Shown piece by piece: positions 53,454-61,868 of a stretch of 64,000 bases of DNA. Source of the DNA: Bacillus_BD sp050389805 (GTDB taxonomy: Bacteria > Bacillota > Bacilli > Bacillales > Cytobacillaceae). The stretch is from positions 3,100,001-3,164,000 of the forward strand of contig NZ_CP130945.1 in the NCBI RefSeq assembly GCF_050389805.1. The letters are read 5' to 3'. Every line of letters starts with the position of its first letter. The first letter of the stretch is position 1. The position numbers and the translations under genes are program-made. The notes beneath the pieces were generated by a model, which worked only from the letters and a program-made list of their open reading frames with translations, was not told the DNA's origin and did no database searches.

Positions 53454-53478
53454 TTAACACTTTTGGAGACCCAACCAT
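53454..53478. repeat. Left arm of long-range inverted repeat
   Basis: TTAACACTTTTGGAG followed by ACCCAACCAT. It pairs with 54168-54192, 23 of 25 bases. No direct duplication of flanking bases is seen outside the arms, which is against a recent transposition. Confidence 0.85.
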
Positions 53479-54167
53479 CATCAGCTGATTTGCGAACACT
53501 TCAAATTTTGAACTGAGTTACCTCATTCATTTTTAGCTTTTCAGCTAATGTGTGTTTGTTTCGCAATTCAATTTGATTCATAAATATCGATTTCCCTATC
53601 GATATTTATTAGATCAAGGGTATTGAATAGGATTCCAACCATTTTCCTTAGTGAAACGATATTTCACTAAACTTGGTAAAATGATTTTTTGGTTCAAGAG
53701 TTAGTTTATTAAGCGTATTTTGCAACATTTTTCTTACTTCATGTCATTTTAAAACTTACAAAGATTTTTACTGGAACTGTTTTCTTGCTAGTTCAGCTTT
53801 TTATAATCTTGATCTTAGTACCATTTTGCTTCAAATTATAATCTCTTATAATCTTGGCTTTGGTTACTTTGATTTCAAATTATAAACCTTTATAACAATG
53901 GTACTTGTTACTTTAGTTCCAAGTTTTTATATTACCGTATTTAATGTCTTCCTAATAAACTTTTTCAGTGTTGTTGAATTTGTTTACACTTATAACATGA
54001 GTTTAAAGTAAATGTTACTTCATTATAGACTTAATATTTTGCTCTGACCGTTTGAATTCCTCCCTTGTATTAAGTTGTTAAAGCTCACCTTTATCAATCT
54101 TTTAAACTTATCTTAAGATTGATTAAAATATAGATATTTCGTTTTTCTTGAACGAAACGAACACTAT

Positions 54168-54192
54168 ATGGTTGAGCCTCCAAAAGTGTTAA
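54168..54192. repeat. Right arm of long-range inverted repeat
   Basis: ATGGTTGAGCCTCCAAAAG followed by TGTTAA, complement of 53454-53478 with two mismatches. Forms the 5' side of the closing stem if the region is transcribed on the minus strand. Confidence 0.85.
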
Positions 54193-54228
54193 GTTTTTCT
54201 TTTTTGTTTGTATCTTTTCTACACCTTT

Positions 54229-54262
54229 ATTATACACCATTTTTTAATTTGTAAACGCTTTA
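54229..54262 (-). promoter_or_regulatory. Promoter of the large RNA with overlapping cre-like site
   Basis: On the minus strand TTTACA (54250-54255) and TATAAT (54229-54234) are 15 bases apart, a little short. The -35 lies within TAAAGCGTTTACA, a good match to the CcpA site, so the RNA may be under catabolite control. No other gene start lies nearby on this strand. Confidence 0.55.
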
Positions 54263-54311
54263 AATGTGAAGATTCTGTGAATTATAGTTTTCATTGTTAG
54301 CATACAAAAAT

Positions 54312-54335
54312 AAACTACACTTTTAAAGTGTAGTT
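54312..54335 (-). terminator. Terminator of the ydjO-like gene
   Basis: AAACTACAC-TTTTAAA-GTGTAGTTT, overlapping the gene's stop codon. Confidence 0.75.
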
Positions 54336-54520
54336 TAAATTTTCGGAAGTTCTCGTATCTCCATTGTCATTTCATTTCCGCATAAAGGACATTTTAGATC
54401 CGCTGATGCAAAATCTTTTCGCATCCATCCGTTACATCCTGTATCCATACATGAATAGACCTCAATATCTTCCATGATATTTTCTAACTTGTCATCCTGC
54501 CCTTTTCTGTTAAAAAACAT
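54335..54520 (-). CDS. YdjO-like small zinc-ribbon protein
   Basis: 61 residues. CMDTGCNGWMRKDFASADLKCPLCGNEM matches B. subtilis YdjO (C-x4-C-x-GW-x-RK-x-FAS, then CPLC-x3-M). The four cysteines should hold zinc. YdjO is described as cold-shock inducible with no known role. ATG at 54520, set by AGGGGTGATAACC. Confidence 0.85.
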   Translation of the reverse strand: MFFNRKGQDDKLENIMEDIEVYSCMDTGCNGWMRKDFASADLKCPLCGNEMTMEIRELPKI

Positions 54521-54656
54521 GGTTATCACCCCTATGTATCATTTAACATAACATACGAAATAACATGAATGGTAATTTTTGTTCATTACTAGTATAGACA
54601 AATATCATTAAATTATTTAAAGATAATGTTAAACATCCCAAAAGCAGTAAAAAACA

Positions 54657-54688
54657 AAGGGCAACGATGTCCCCCACCTTGCCCTTTT
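54657..54688 (-). terminator. Terminator of the small gene at 54690
   Basis: AAAGGGCAA (54657-54665) with TTGCCCTTT (54680-54688), perfect nine-base stem, and A-rich to the left. Confidence 0.85.
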
Positions 54689-54689
54689 C

Positions 54690-54875
54690 CTATATATACT
54701 CAAATAAAGAACGGTCTCTGTTTTTATTTTGACATGAGTAATCTTTGTATTCATCTGATGTCCCCAAATCATTGTAAAGGTGCAGCACCATTTTTGAACG
54801 CGGCTTTGTAAAACTTATCTGGATTCCAGAGCTTTTTAACTTATTTACAAGGTCAACAAGTTGTTTGCTAGGCAT
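54690..54875 (-). CDS. Small hypothetical protein
   Basis: 61 residues starting MPSKQLVDLVNKLKSSGIQISFTKPRSKMVLHLYND, with AGGGGTAGG upstream and a terminator at the end, so a real gene is likely. Helix then strands, no signal peptide. Its neighbour is a zinc-ribbon gene. I do not recognise the family. Confidence 0.65.
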   Translation of the reverse strand: MPSKQLVDLVNKLKSSGIQISFTKPRSKMVLHLYNDLGTSDEYKDYSCQNKNRDRSLFEYI

Positions 54876-55179
54876 AATACCTACCCCTTCTATTGTCACA
54901 TTCGTTAATATATACTTATGAATAAAAACAATGTAATATACAGCTTTTTTCTCATATTAAATTCTATTCTCTTTATTGTAATTATACGACCTTTCTTCAC
55001 TATTTTCCTGCAATAATTTAAAAATTTCACAAAATTTATTATTTACTAATTAATACATATTAAAATTGACAAACTTCTACAAATTCTTTTGTGCATAACC
55101 ATATTCTAGATATTATTCGCTCTTTCAAATAGAAAATGATATAATGAATCAATATTGTGTTTTGGAGGAAAAGATAAGA
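54876..55179. other. Divergent intergenic region without a gene
   Basis: About 300 AT-rich bases between the small gene and ykpA, holding the promoters of both. No palindrome or regulator site is evident. Confidence 0.4.
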
Positions 55180-56796
55180 ATGATAACTGTAAGCAATGTA
55201 GGTCTTCGTTATGGAGATCGAAAATTATTTGAAGATGTAAATATTAAATTTACACCTGGTAATTGCTATGGCCTAATAGGGGCTAACGGCGCAGGGAAAT
55301 CAACATTTTTGAAAATATTATCTGGAGAAATCGAACCACAATCTGGTTCTGTCATACTGGGTCCTGGAGAGCGACTCGCTATTTTAAAACAAAATCACTT
55401 CGAATACGAAGAGGAACAGGTCCTAAAAGTTGTAATCATGGGACATAGTCGACTATATGAAGTAATGCAAGAAAAAGATGCGATCTATATGAAAGCTGAT
55501 TTCACAGATGAGGATGGCATGAAAGCTGCTGAATTAGAAGGAGAATTCGCAGAATTAAACGGATGGGAAGCCGAATCTGAAGCTGCTATCTTACTCAAAG
55601 GCCTTGGAATTGAAGAGGAACTACACGAGAAGAAAATGGCTGACCTAACCGGTTCAGAAAAAGTAAAAGTATTATTAGCACAAGCTTTATTCGGTAAGCC
55701 AGATGTTCTGTTGTTGGACGAGCCTACAAACCACTTAGATATAAAGGCTATTCAATGGTTAGAAGAATTTTTAATAAACTTCGAAAACACCGTTATCGTA
55801 GTATCTCACGATAGACACTTTTTAAACAAAGTATGTACACATATTGCTGACCTAGATTATGGAAGAATTCAAATTTATGTTGGTAACTATGATTTTTGGT
55901 ACGAATCAAGTCAACTTGCTTCAAAAATGGCACAGGATGCGAATAAAAAGAAAGAAGAAAAAATTAAAGAACTGCAAAACTTTATCGCTCGCTTTAGTGC
56001 GAATGCTTCTAAATCAAAGCAGGCAACGTCTCGAAAAAAGTTATTGGATAAAATCACATTAGACGATATTAAACCATCGTCAAGGCGTTATCCATATGTA
56101 AATTTTACACCTGAACGTGAGATTGGAAACGATCTTTTGAGAGTAGAGGGTATTTCAAAAACAATTGACGGAGTTAAAGTTCTAGATAATATCAGCTTTA
56201 TCATGAATAAAGATGATAAGATTGCACTTGTTGGTCCAAATGAAACAGCCAAAACCGCTCTTTTTAAAATTTTAACGGGTGAAATGGAACCTGATAGCGG
56301 TACATTCAAATGGGGAATCACGACTTCACAGGCCTATTTTCCAAAAGATAACTCCGAGTACTTTGAAAACAGCGACTTAAGCCTTGTTGATTGGTTACGT
56401 CAATTCTCTCCGAAAGATGATAGCGAAAGCTTCTTAAGAGGATTTTTAGGTAGAATGTTATTTTCTGGAGAAGAAGTTTTGAAAAAAGCAAATGTTCTTT
56501 CAGGAGGAGAAAAAGTTCGTTGTATGCTATCAAAAATGATGTTAAGCGGAGCCAATGTTTTATTATTAGATGAACCGACAAACCATTTAGATTTAGAATC
56601 CATTACTGCATTAAATAATGGACTTATTGCTTTTAAAGGTTCACTCATCTTTTCATCCCATGACCATCAGTTTATCCAAACCATCGCAAACCGAATTATT
56701 GAACTTACTCCAAGCGGCATGGTTGATAAACAAATGATGTATGATGAATATCTAGAAAACCACGAGCTTCAAGCAGAAATTGCAAAAATGTATTAA
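55180..56796 (+). CDS. ykpA: ABC-F ATPase (YkpA/YbiT type)
   Basis: 538 residues from the ATG at 55180, chosen because GGAGG lies 11 bases upstream; an earlier ATG (55144) is before that site. Two ATPase domains. The first has GANGAGKST, signature LTGSEKVK and LLLDEPTNHLD. In the second, Walker A reads GPNETAKTA (352-360): the Gly before Lys358 is Ala, and the usual Ser/Thr pair is broken; signature LSGGEKVR and LLLDEPTNHLD are normal. A linker with many Lys and Ala joins them. ABC-F proteins act on ribosomes. Confidence 0.9.
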   Translation: MITVSNVGLRYGDRKLFEDVNIKFTPGNCYGLIGANGAGKSTFLKILSGEIEPQSGSVILGPGERLAILKQNHFEYEEEQVLKVVIMGHSRLYEVMQEKDAIYMKADFTDEDGMKAAELEGEFAELNGWEAESEAAILLKGLGIEEELHEKKMADLTGSEKVKVLLAQALFGKPDVLLLDEPTNHLDIKAIQWLEEFLINFENTVIVVSHDRHFLNKVCTHIADLDYGRIQIYVGNYDFWYESSQLASKMAQDANKKKEEKIKELQNFIARFSANASKSKQATSRKKLLDKITLDDIKPSSRRYPYVNFTPEREIGNDLLRVEGISKTIDGVKVLDNISFIMNKDDKIALVGPNETAKTALFKILTGEMEPDSGTFKWGITTSQAYFPKDNSEYFENSDLSLVDWLRQFSPKDDSESFLRGFLGRMLFSGEEVLKKANVLSGGEKVRCMLSKMMLSGANVLLLDEPTNHLDLESITALNNGLIAFKGSLIFSSHDHQFIQTIANRIIELTPSGMVDKQMMYDEYLENHELQAEIAKMY

Positions 56797-56812
56797 TCTA
56801 AAGAAAAATACA

Positions 56813-56852
56813 GGGAAGGTGCTAGAATTTAAAAATTCGGTAGCACCTTCCC
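56813..56852. terminator. Bidirectional terminator between ykpA and the YuzL-like gene
   Basis: GGGAAGGTGCTA (56813-56824) with TAGCACCTTCCC (56841-56852), perfect 12-base stem. Confidence 0.92.
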
Positions 56853-56859
56853 TTATCTT

Positions 56860-56991
56860 TTAATACCGTTTTTGTTTATTTCGTGAAGATGGGGCTTGGA
56901 CTGATCCAGTTTCAGTTGTCGTTGTACCTTGTCCCTCAACTTGCGAAGAATTTAAACCAATTTTAGATGGATCCTTTTTACGTTTGGACAT
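56860..56991 (-). CDS. YuzL-like 43-residue spore-type peptide
   Basis: MSKRKKDPSKIGLNSSQVEG, then QGTTTTETGSVQAPSSRNKQKRY, stop at 56860. Too short to be picked up by most callers, but AGGTGGAGGTG before the ATG, its own place between two genes and shared terminator make it convincing. It has a basic head (KRKKDPS), the block SSQVEGQGTT and a basic end, as I recall for the YuzL family, which looks like small acid-soluble spore proteins. Role not known. Confidence 0.7.
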   Translation of the reverse strand: MSKRKKDPSKIGLNSSQVEGQGTTTTETGSVQAPSSRNKQKRY

Positions 56992-57050
56992 ATCTACACC
57001 TCCACCTTTATATTCTCTATTGAAACGCTCCATTATGCATTTAAAAGTGA

Positions 57051-58247
57051 TTATGATTTAGATTTTTTCATTTCCTTTATATACTCTGCATATTGATCAT
57101 CTCTTGATAAAGCTGCATTATACTGTCTTTTTACAAAACGTTCAGCTTCATTAAAGGTAGCAAATGAAGTTGGCAATAATTTATGATTATGCTCTACGAT
57201 CCAATTTTCATTTTCGTTTTGTTTAATAAACCATTTTTCTTTATTTTGATTTTCATACAAACAGCCTTTAGGGTTATTTTTAACATTATGCTGATTTTTA
57301 GGTGCATCAATTTTGGACGGTTCAAGAGGAAAGATCTCTTTTACAAATAAATCAAAGGCATGGTCTGTCATTGTACAACCGGAAGCTTTAACATGTCCCC
57401 CACCACCAAACTTACCTGCCACTTCTGAAACATCAGTATGATCATGGATGGTACGGAAACTCACTTTCCTTCCACCCATATTTAAAATGGCAATATAATC
57501 TAAATGATGATTTTCTTTTCCTAATTCATTTCCGAGTTCAGAATGATACATTTCTGCATGAACAATCCCCACACAATGTTCGCCAATAAAGGTTTGGATA
57601 AGTTCACGATTCTTTTTTCGTATATAACGATTAATTTTATCTTCTTCCATTTTTAAGATTTGTTGTTCAAACTCATTAAATGTAAAGTTTTCTTCACTTT
57701 TCAAACGCTCGATCATTCTAGTTTCAAATTCATCTAAGGACAGCAAAGAAAATAAATCATTTAATTGTTTTGCTTTTAATAAGCCAGTTTTTTCCCAATC
57801 CCAAGTATCATATTGACGGATTAATTCAACAAATTCATTTAGTGATTCATTTGCTGAAATAAACTCCTGTTCTAATAAATAATCATAAAAGAGCGTTGTT
57901 GCTGAGGTTAGTTTTCCGTCATCGTATGAAACTAAAACTTTAGCCCAACTATATTGGTTTAGATGAAGCGCTGTTTTGTGATGATCTAAAAACTGTGCTT
58001 TTCCTCCGTTTTTTACAAATTGTTCAATCTTTTTACTGTTTGCCTCATTTACCGTTAAATCTGTAATCCATAGTACATCATTCTTTTTATCTTCGTCATT
58101 TTTAGTCCATTCTAGAAACCGCTCAACTTGAGGATTTAATCTAGCTACAGAATTATAATGTACCTCTACTTCTTCACCCAAGGCTAATTTAGCTAATATT
58201 CCACAGCCTAAACCATCCAAATCATTATGAGTATATAAATGAATCAA
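57051..58247 (-). CDS. nrnB: Oligoribonuclease NrnB (DHH family)
   Basis: 398 residues, like B. subtilis YngD/NrnB. Metal motifs: THNDLDGLGCGI, ITDLTVNE, LDHHKTA (DHH), and DHHA1 domain with GGGGHVKASGCTM. A C-terminal extension of about 100 residues (WFIKQNENENWIVEHNHKLLPTSFATFNEAERFVKRQY) is present as in the model. Degrades short RNA and 3',5'-cyclic nucleotide-derived dinucleotides to mononucleotides. Own promoter, since 460 bases lie upstream. Confidence 0.92.
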   Translation of the reverse strand: MIHLYTHNDLDGLGCGILAKLALGEEVEVHYNSVARLNPQVERFLEWTKNDEDKKNDVLWITDLTVNEANSKKIEQFVKNGGKAQFLDHHKTALHLNQYSWAKVLVSYDDGKLTSATTLFYDYLLEQEFISANESLNEFVELIRQYDTWDWEKTGLLKAKQLNDLFSLLSLDEFETRMIERLKSEENFTFNEFEQQILKMEEDKINRYIRKKNRELIQTFIGEHCVGIVHAEMYHSELGNELGKENHHLDYIAILNMGGRKVSFRTIHDHTDVSEVAGKFGGGGHVKASGCTMTDHAFDLFVKEIFPLEPSKIDAPKNQHNVKNNPKGCLYENQNKEKWFIKQNENENWIVEHNHKLLPTSFATFNEAERFVKRQYNAALSRDDQYAEYIKEMKKSKS

Positions 58248-58709
58248 TACAACTACACCTCTCCTGCCTAATTTGTATGTAAAAAGATAAGTAAGTTCTC
58301 ATTTATTTTTAACAAAATCAGTTTATTAAAGCTTACCTATATTTTCCTTGTTTTATTACTTTACCACAAGCTCATGCAAATTAATAATCCTAAACAGGTC
58401 ATCCACCTACTGATGTCTATTTCCACTATATCTTTTTCTTATTTTAGAATAATGACCTTCTTTATTACCTGTTTGTATAACAGAAACACTTTTTATACCA
58501 TTTTATAGTACAGTTTTTATTTTGTTACAACATTATTATTTTTGAAAACGCTTTAAAACTTGATAAAAAAGGATTACTAAAAACTTCACAAATTGTTCAA
58601 TACTAATGTGTTTCACTGCATAATTAATCTGTTATACTTTCCTTGTAGAAGCAATTAACATCTATTTATATAATATTTAACTTAAAATAAACATATGAGG
58701 TGACAACAA
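58248..58709. other. Divergent intergenic region with the pfl promoter
   Basis: No gene. Near pflB: TATACT at 58633-58638 with TTTCAC at 58611-58616 (16-base spacing) as the likely promoter, leader about 65 bases. A cre-like site lies farther upstream. I looked for an FNR or Rex site and saw none clear. Confidence 0.45.
58543..58556 (+). promoter_or_regulatory. cre-like site upstream of pflB
   Basis: TGAAAACGCTTTAA, close to the CcpA consensus, about 100 bases before the likely transcription start. At this distance CcpA often activates rather than represses, as known for overflow-metabolism genes in B. subtilis. Confidence 0.55.
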
Positions 58710-60968
58710 ATGGAACAGTGGAAGGGTTTTTCTAAAGGTGTTTGGGAAAAAGAAATTAACGTTCGCGACTTTATCCTTAAAAACTTTACGCCGTATACTG
58801 GGAATGAAGATTTCTTAGAAGGTCCCACAGAGGCTACTACTAACCTTTGGGATCTAGTTATGGAATTATCGAAAAAAGAACGCGAAGCTGGTGGCGTTTT
58901 AGATGCAGATACGAAAATTGTATCAACAATTTCATCACATGGTCCTGGATACCTAAATAAAGAGCTTGAACAAATTGTTGGTTTCCAAACAGATAAACCA
59001 TTTAAGCGTTCATTAATGCCTTTCGGTGGAATCCGTATGGCTAAAACAGCATTAGAATCATATGGCTTTGAACTTGATAAAGAAGTGGAACATATCTTTA
59101 CTGAATATCGTAAAACTCATAACCAAGGTGTATTTGATGTATATACTCCTGAAATGAGAGCAGCGCGTCATGCAGGTGTTATCACTGGTCTTCCAGATGC
59201 ATATGGTCGCGGTCGTATTATTGGTGACTATCGTCGTGTGGCTCTTTATGGTATTGATTTCTTAATGCAGGAAAAACTCAGAGAATATCAATATATCGGT
59301 AACGGAAACATGTCAGATGATGTTATTCGTGATCGCGAAGAATACAGTGAACAATATCGCGCATTAAAAGAGCTTAAGCAAATGGCTGCTACTTATGGGT
59401 ATGATATTTCTAAGCCTGCATCAAATGCAAAAGAAGCCATTCAATGGTTATACTTTGGTTATTTAGCAGCCATTAAAGAACAAAACGGCGCAGCAATGAG
59501 CCTTGGTCGTACGTCTACTTTCCTAGATATTTATATTGAAAGAGATTTACAAAATGGAACTTTAACAGAAAAAGAAGCTCAAGAATTAGTTGACCATTTT
59601 GTTATGAAACTTCGTCTTGTAAAATTCGCAAGAACACCTGAATACAATGAATTATATAGTGGAGATCCAACTTGGGTAACCGAATCCATTGGTGGTATGG
59701 CACTCGACGGACGTCCATTAGTAACGAAAAACTCTTTCCGTTTCTTACACACATTGGACAACCTAGGCCCTGCTCCAGAACCAAACTTAACGATTCTATG
59801 GTCTACAAAGCTTCCTCAAAGCTTCAAACAATATGCAGCAAAAATGTCGATTAAATCTAGTGCGATCCAATACGAAAATGACGACATGATGAGAGAACTT
59901 TGGGGAGATGACTATGGAATTGCATGTTGCGTGTCCGCCATGAGAATTGGTAAGCAAATGCAATTCTTTGGTGCTCGTGTGAACATGGCTAAAGCGTTAT
60001 TGTATGCAATCAACGGTGGAGTAGATGAAAAACTAAAAACACAAGTTGGTCCATCTTATCAACCAATAACTTCTGAGTATTTAAATTATGATGACGTCAT
60101 TGCTAAATACGATAAAATGCTAGATTGGTTATGCGGATTATATGTAAACACTCTTAATGTTATTCACTATATGCATGACAAATATGCTTATGAAAGAATT
60201 GAAATGGCCCTACATGATCGTGAAATTTTAAGAACAATGGCATGTGGTATTGCAGGCCTTTCTGTTGCGGCCGACTCATTAAGTGCTATTAAATATGCAA
60301 AAGTAAAAACAATTCGCGATGAAAATGGTTTAGCGGTTGATTACGAAATCGAAGGCGACTACCCTAAATATGGTAACAACGATGAGCGCGTTGACTCCAT
60401 TGCTGTTAAGCTTGTTGAAGATATTATGAATAAAATTAGAAAGCATAAAACATATCGCAATGCTATGCATACACAATCTGTATTAACGATTACTTCAAAT
60501 GTTGTTTACGGTAAGAAAACCGGTGCTACTCCTGATGGACGTGAAGCTGGTAAACCATTTGCACCAGGAGCTAACCCAATGCATGGTCGTGATACAAAGG
60601 GTGCCTTAGCTTCTTTAACATCTGTTGCGAAATTACCTTATGAATCTTCATTAGATGGTATCTCTAATACATTTACGATCACACCAAATGCACTAGGGCG
60701 TGATGATGACGGTCAAGTAAGCAACCTAGTTGCCATGCTTGATGGTTATATGTCAAAACGTGGACATCATATCAATGTTAACGTGTTAAATCGTGATACT
60801 TTATTAGATGCTATGGATCATCCTGAATTATATCCACAATTAACGATTCGTGTATCTGGTTATGCGGTTAACTTCATTAAACTTACACGTGAACAACAAA
60901 TTGATGTAATCAATCGTACATTCCATGAAAGTGTAGCTGGTTCAGTAAAAGCACCTTCATTATCATAA
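58710..60968 (+). CDS. pflB: Pyruvate formate-lyase
   Basis: 752 residues. Converts pyruvate and CoA to acetyl-CoA and formate without oxygen. Catalytic cysteines C406-C407 (GIACCVSAM) and the glycyl-radical site G717 (RVSGYAVNF) are in place, with IERDLQNGTLTE and GGVDEKL segments typical. The product formate is removed elsewhere, probably by a formate dehydrogenase. pflA follows 112 bases downstream. AGGTGACAAC upstream of the ATG. Confidence 0.97.
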   Translation: MEQWKGFSKGVWEKEINVRDFILKNFTPYTGNEDFLEGPTEATTNLWDLVMELSKKEREAGGVLDADTKIVSTISSHGPGYLNKELEQIVGFQTDKPFKRSLMPFGGIRMAKTALESYGFELDKEVEHIFTEYRKTHNQGVFDVYTPEMRAARHAGVITGLPDAYGRGRIIGDYRRVALYGIDFLMQEKLREYQYIGNGNMSDDVIRDREEYSEQYRALKELKQMAATYGYDISKPASNAKEAIQWLYFGYLAAIKEQNGAAMSLGRTSTFLDIYIERDLQNGTLTEKEAQELVDHFVMKLRLVKFARTPEYNELYSGDPTWVTESIGGMALDGRPLVTKNSFRFLHTLDNLGPAPEPNLTILWSTKLPQSFKQYAAKMSIKSSAIQYENDDMMRELWGDDYGIACCVSAMRIGKQMQFFGARVNMAKALLYAINGGVDEKLKTQVGPSYQPITSEYLNYDDVIAKYDKMLDWLCGLYVNTLNVIHYMHDKYAYERIEMALHDREILRTMACGIAGLSVAADSLSAIKYAKVKTIRDENGLAVDYEIEGDYPKYGNNDERVDSIAVKLVEDIMNKIRKHKTYRNAMHTQSVLTITSNVVYGKKTGATPDGREAGKPFAPGANPMHGRDTKGALASLTSVAKLPYESSLDGISNTFTITPNALGRDDDGQVSNLVAMLDGYMSKRGHHINVNVLNRDTLLDAMDHPELYPQLTIRVSGYAVNFIKLTREQQIDVINRTFHESVAGSVKAPSLS

Positions 60969-60980
60969 TAAACTCATAAA

Positions 60981-61008
60981 TACCAGGGAGAACTACCCCT
61001 CCCTGGTA
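60981..61008 (+). terminator. Stem-loop between pflB and pflA
   Basis: TACCAGGGAG, eight-base loop, CTCCCTGGTA. The T-run is weak, so it is probably a partial terminator that keeps the activase level below the lyase level. Confidence 0.65.
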
Positions 61009-61080
61009 TTCGTTTTACTCATTATAATTTACATCACTGCGTTTGAATTTTACGAACATCCATTAGGGGGGAGAATTTTT

Positions 61081-61821
61081 ATGAACGGAAATATTCATTC
61101 GATTGAATCATTTGGTACAGTTGATGGTCCAGGAATTAGATATGTCATCTTTACACAAGGTTGTCTTCTTCGTTGCCAATTTTGCCATAATGCAGATACT
61201 TGGAAAATTGGAACAGGAAAGCAAATGTCAGTGGATGAGATTATGCAAGACGTTATTTCTTACCTCCCTTTTATTGAAGCATCCGGCGGTGGAATCACAG
61301 TCAGTGGCGGAGAACCTTTATTACAATTGCCATTTCTAATTGACCTTTTCAAAGAATGTAAAAAGATAGGAATTCATACAACCATTGATTCTTCAGGCGG
61401 TTGCTACTCAACAGCTCCACAATTCCAAGAACAATTACATGAATTACTTCAATATACAGATTTAATTTTACTAGATTTAAAGCATATTAAACGTAAGAAG
61501 CATATCTCTCTAACAGGTATGGCGAATGATCATATTCTGCAATTCGCAAAACTTCTATCTGAAAAACAAATTCCAGTTTGGATTCGTCATGTTCTCGTTC
61601 CGACCATTTCTGATTTTGACGAAGACTTGCATGAACTTGGTGAATTTATTGCTACCTTACAAAATGTTAAAAAAATCGAGATTTTACCGTATCATAAATT
61701 AGGCGTTTATAAATGGGAAGCTCTTGGATTAGAGTATCCTTTAGCCGATATTGAACCCCCTAATGAAGAACGGGTTGAACATGCATATGATATTTTATCA
61801 AGAAATGTCGTATTCTCTTAA
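61081..61821 (+). CDS. pflA: Pyruvate formate-lyase activating enzyme
   Basis: 246 residues. Radical-SAM motif C28-x3-C32-x2-C35 (GCLLRCQFCHNADTW), SAM-binding SGGEPLLQ and later LDLKH and LVPTISD segments. Makes the glycyl radical on PFL. GGGGGGAG before the ATG. In the same direction as pflB and dependent on it or on readthrough of the hairpin between. Confidence 0.96.
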   Translation: MNGNIHSIESFGTVDGPGIRYVIFTQGCLLRCQFCHNADTWKIGTGKQMSVDEIMQDVISYLPFIEASGGGITVSGGEPLLQLPFLIDLFKECKKIGIHTTIDSSGGCYSTAPQFQEQLHELLQYTDLILLDLKHIKRKKHISLTGMANDHILQFAKLLSEKQIPVWIRHVLVPTISDFDEDLHELGEFIATLQNVKKIEILPYHKLGVYKWEALGLEYPLADIEPPNEERVEHAYDILSRNVVFS

Positions 61822-61828
61822 TTAAAGT

Positions 61829-61868
61829 AAAAGGAGGCTGCCAGCTCAATTACCGGCATCCTCCTTTT
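61829..61868. terminator. Bidirectional terminator between pflA and nadE
   Basis: AAAAGGAGGCTGCC (61829-61842) and GGCATCCTCCTTTT (61855-61868), one mismatch; A- and T-rich outer ends on both strands. Confidence 0.9.

Larger units (their letters stand above)
53421..54221 (-). ncRNA. Putative large structured non-coding RNA (about 800 nt)
   Basis: Starts near 54221 just after a TATAAT box, ends at the eight-U terminator at 53421. The 5' and 3' ends pair over 25 bases (54168-54192 with 53454-53478; 23 of 25). Inside are a stem of 11 (53581-53608), of nine (53648-53670 and 54093-54123), of seven (54138-54161), a long-range stem TTGCGAA/TTCGCAA (53490-53566), and two stems closed by GNRA loops on the minus strand, TTAGCT-GAAA-AGCTAA (53533-53548) and TGAG-GTAA-CTCA (53514-53525). 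Three imperfect 38- to 46-base repeats lie at 53798-53925. No reading frame. I cannot match a known family (GOLLD, ROOL, OLE). Alternative: a mobile element remnant with inverted ends. Confidence 0.6.

Noticed and set aside
58560..58640. FNR or Rex site before pflB
   Set aside because: TTCACAA and GTGTTTCAC half-matches are present, but spacing and symmetry do not fit either consensus.
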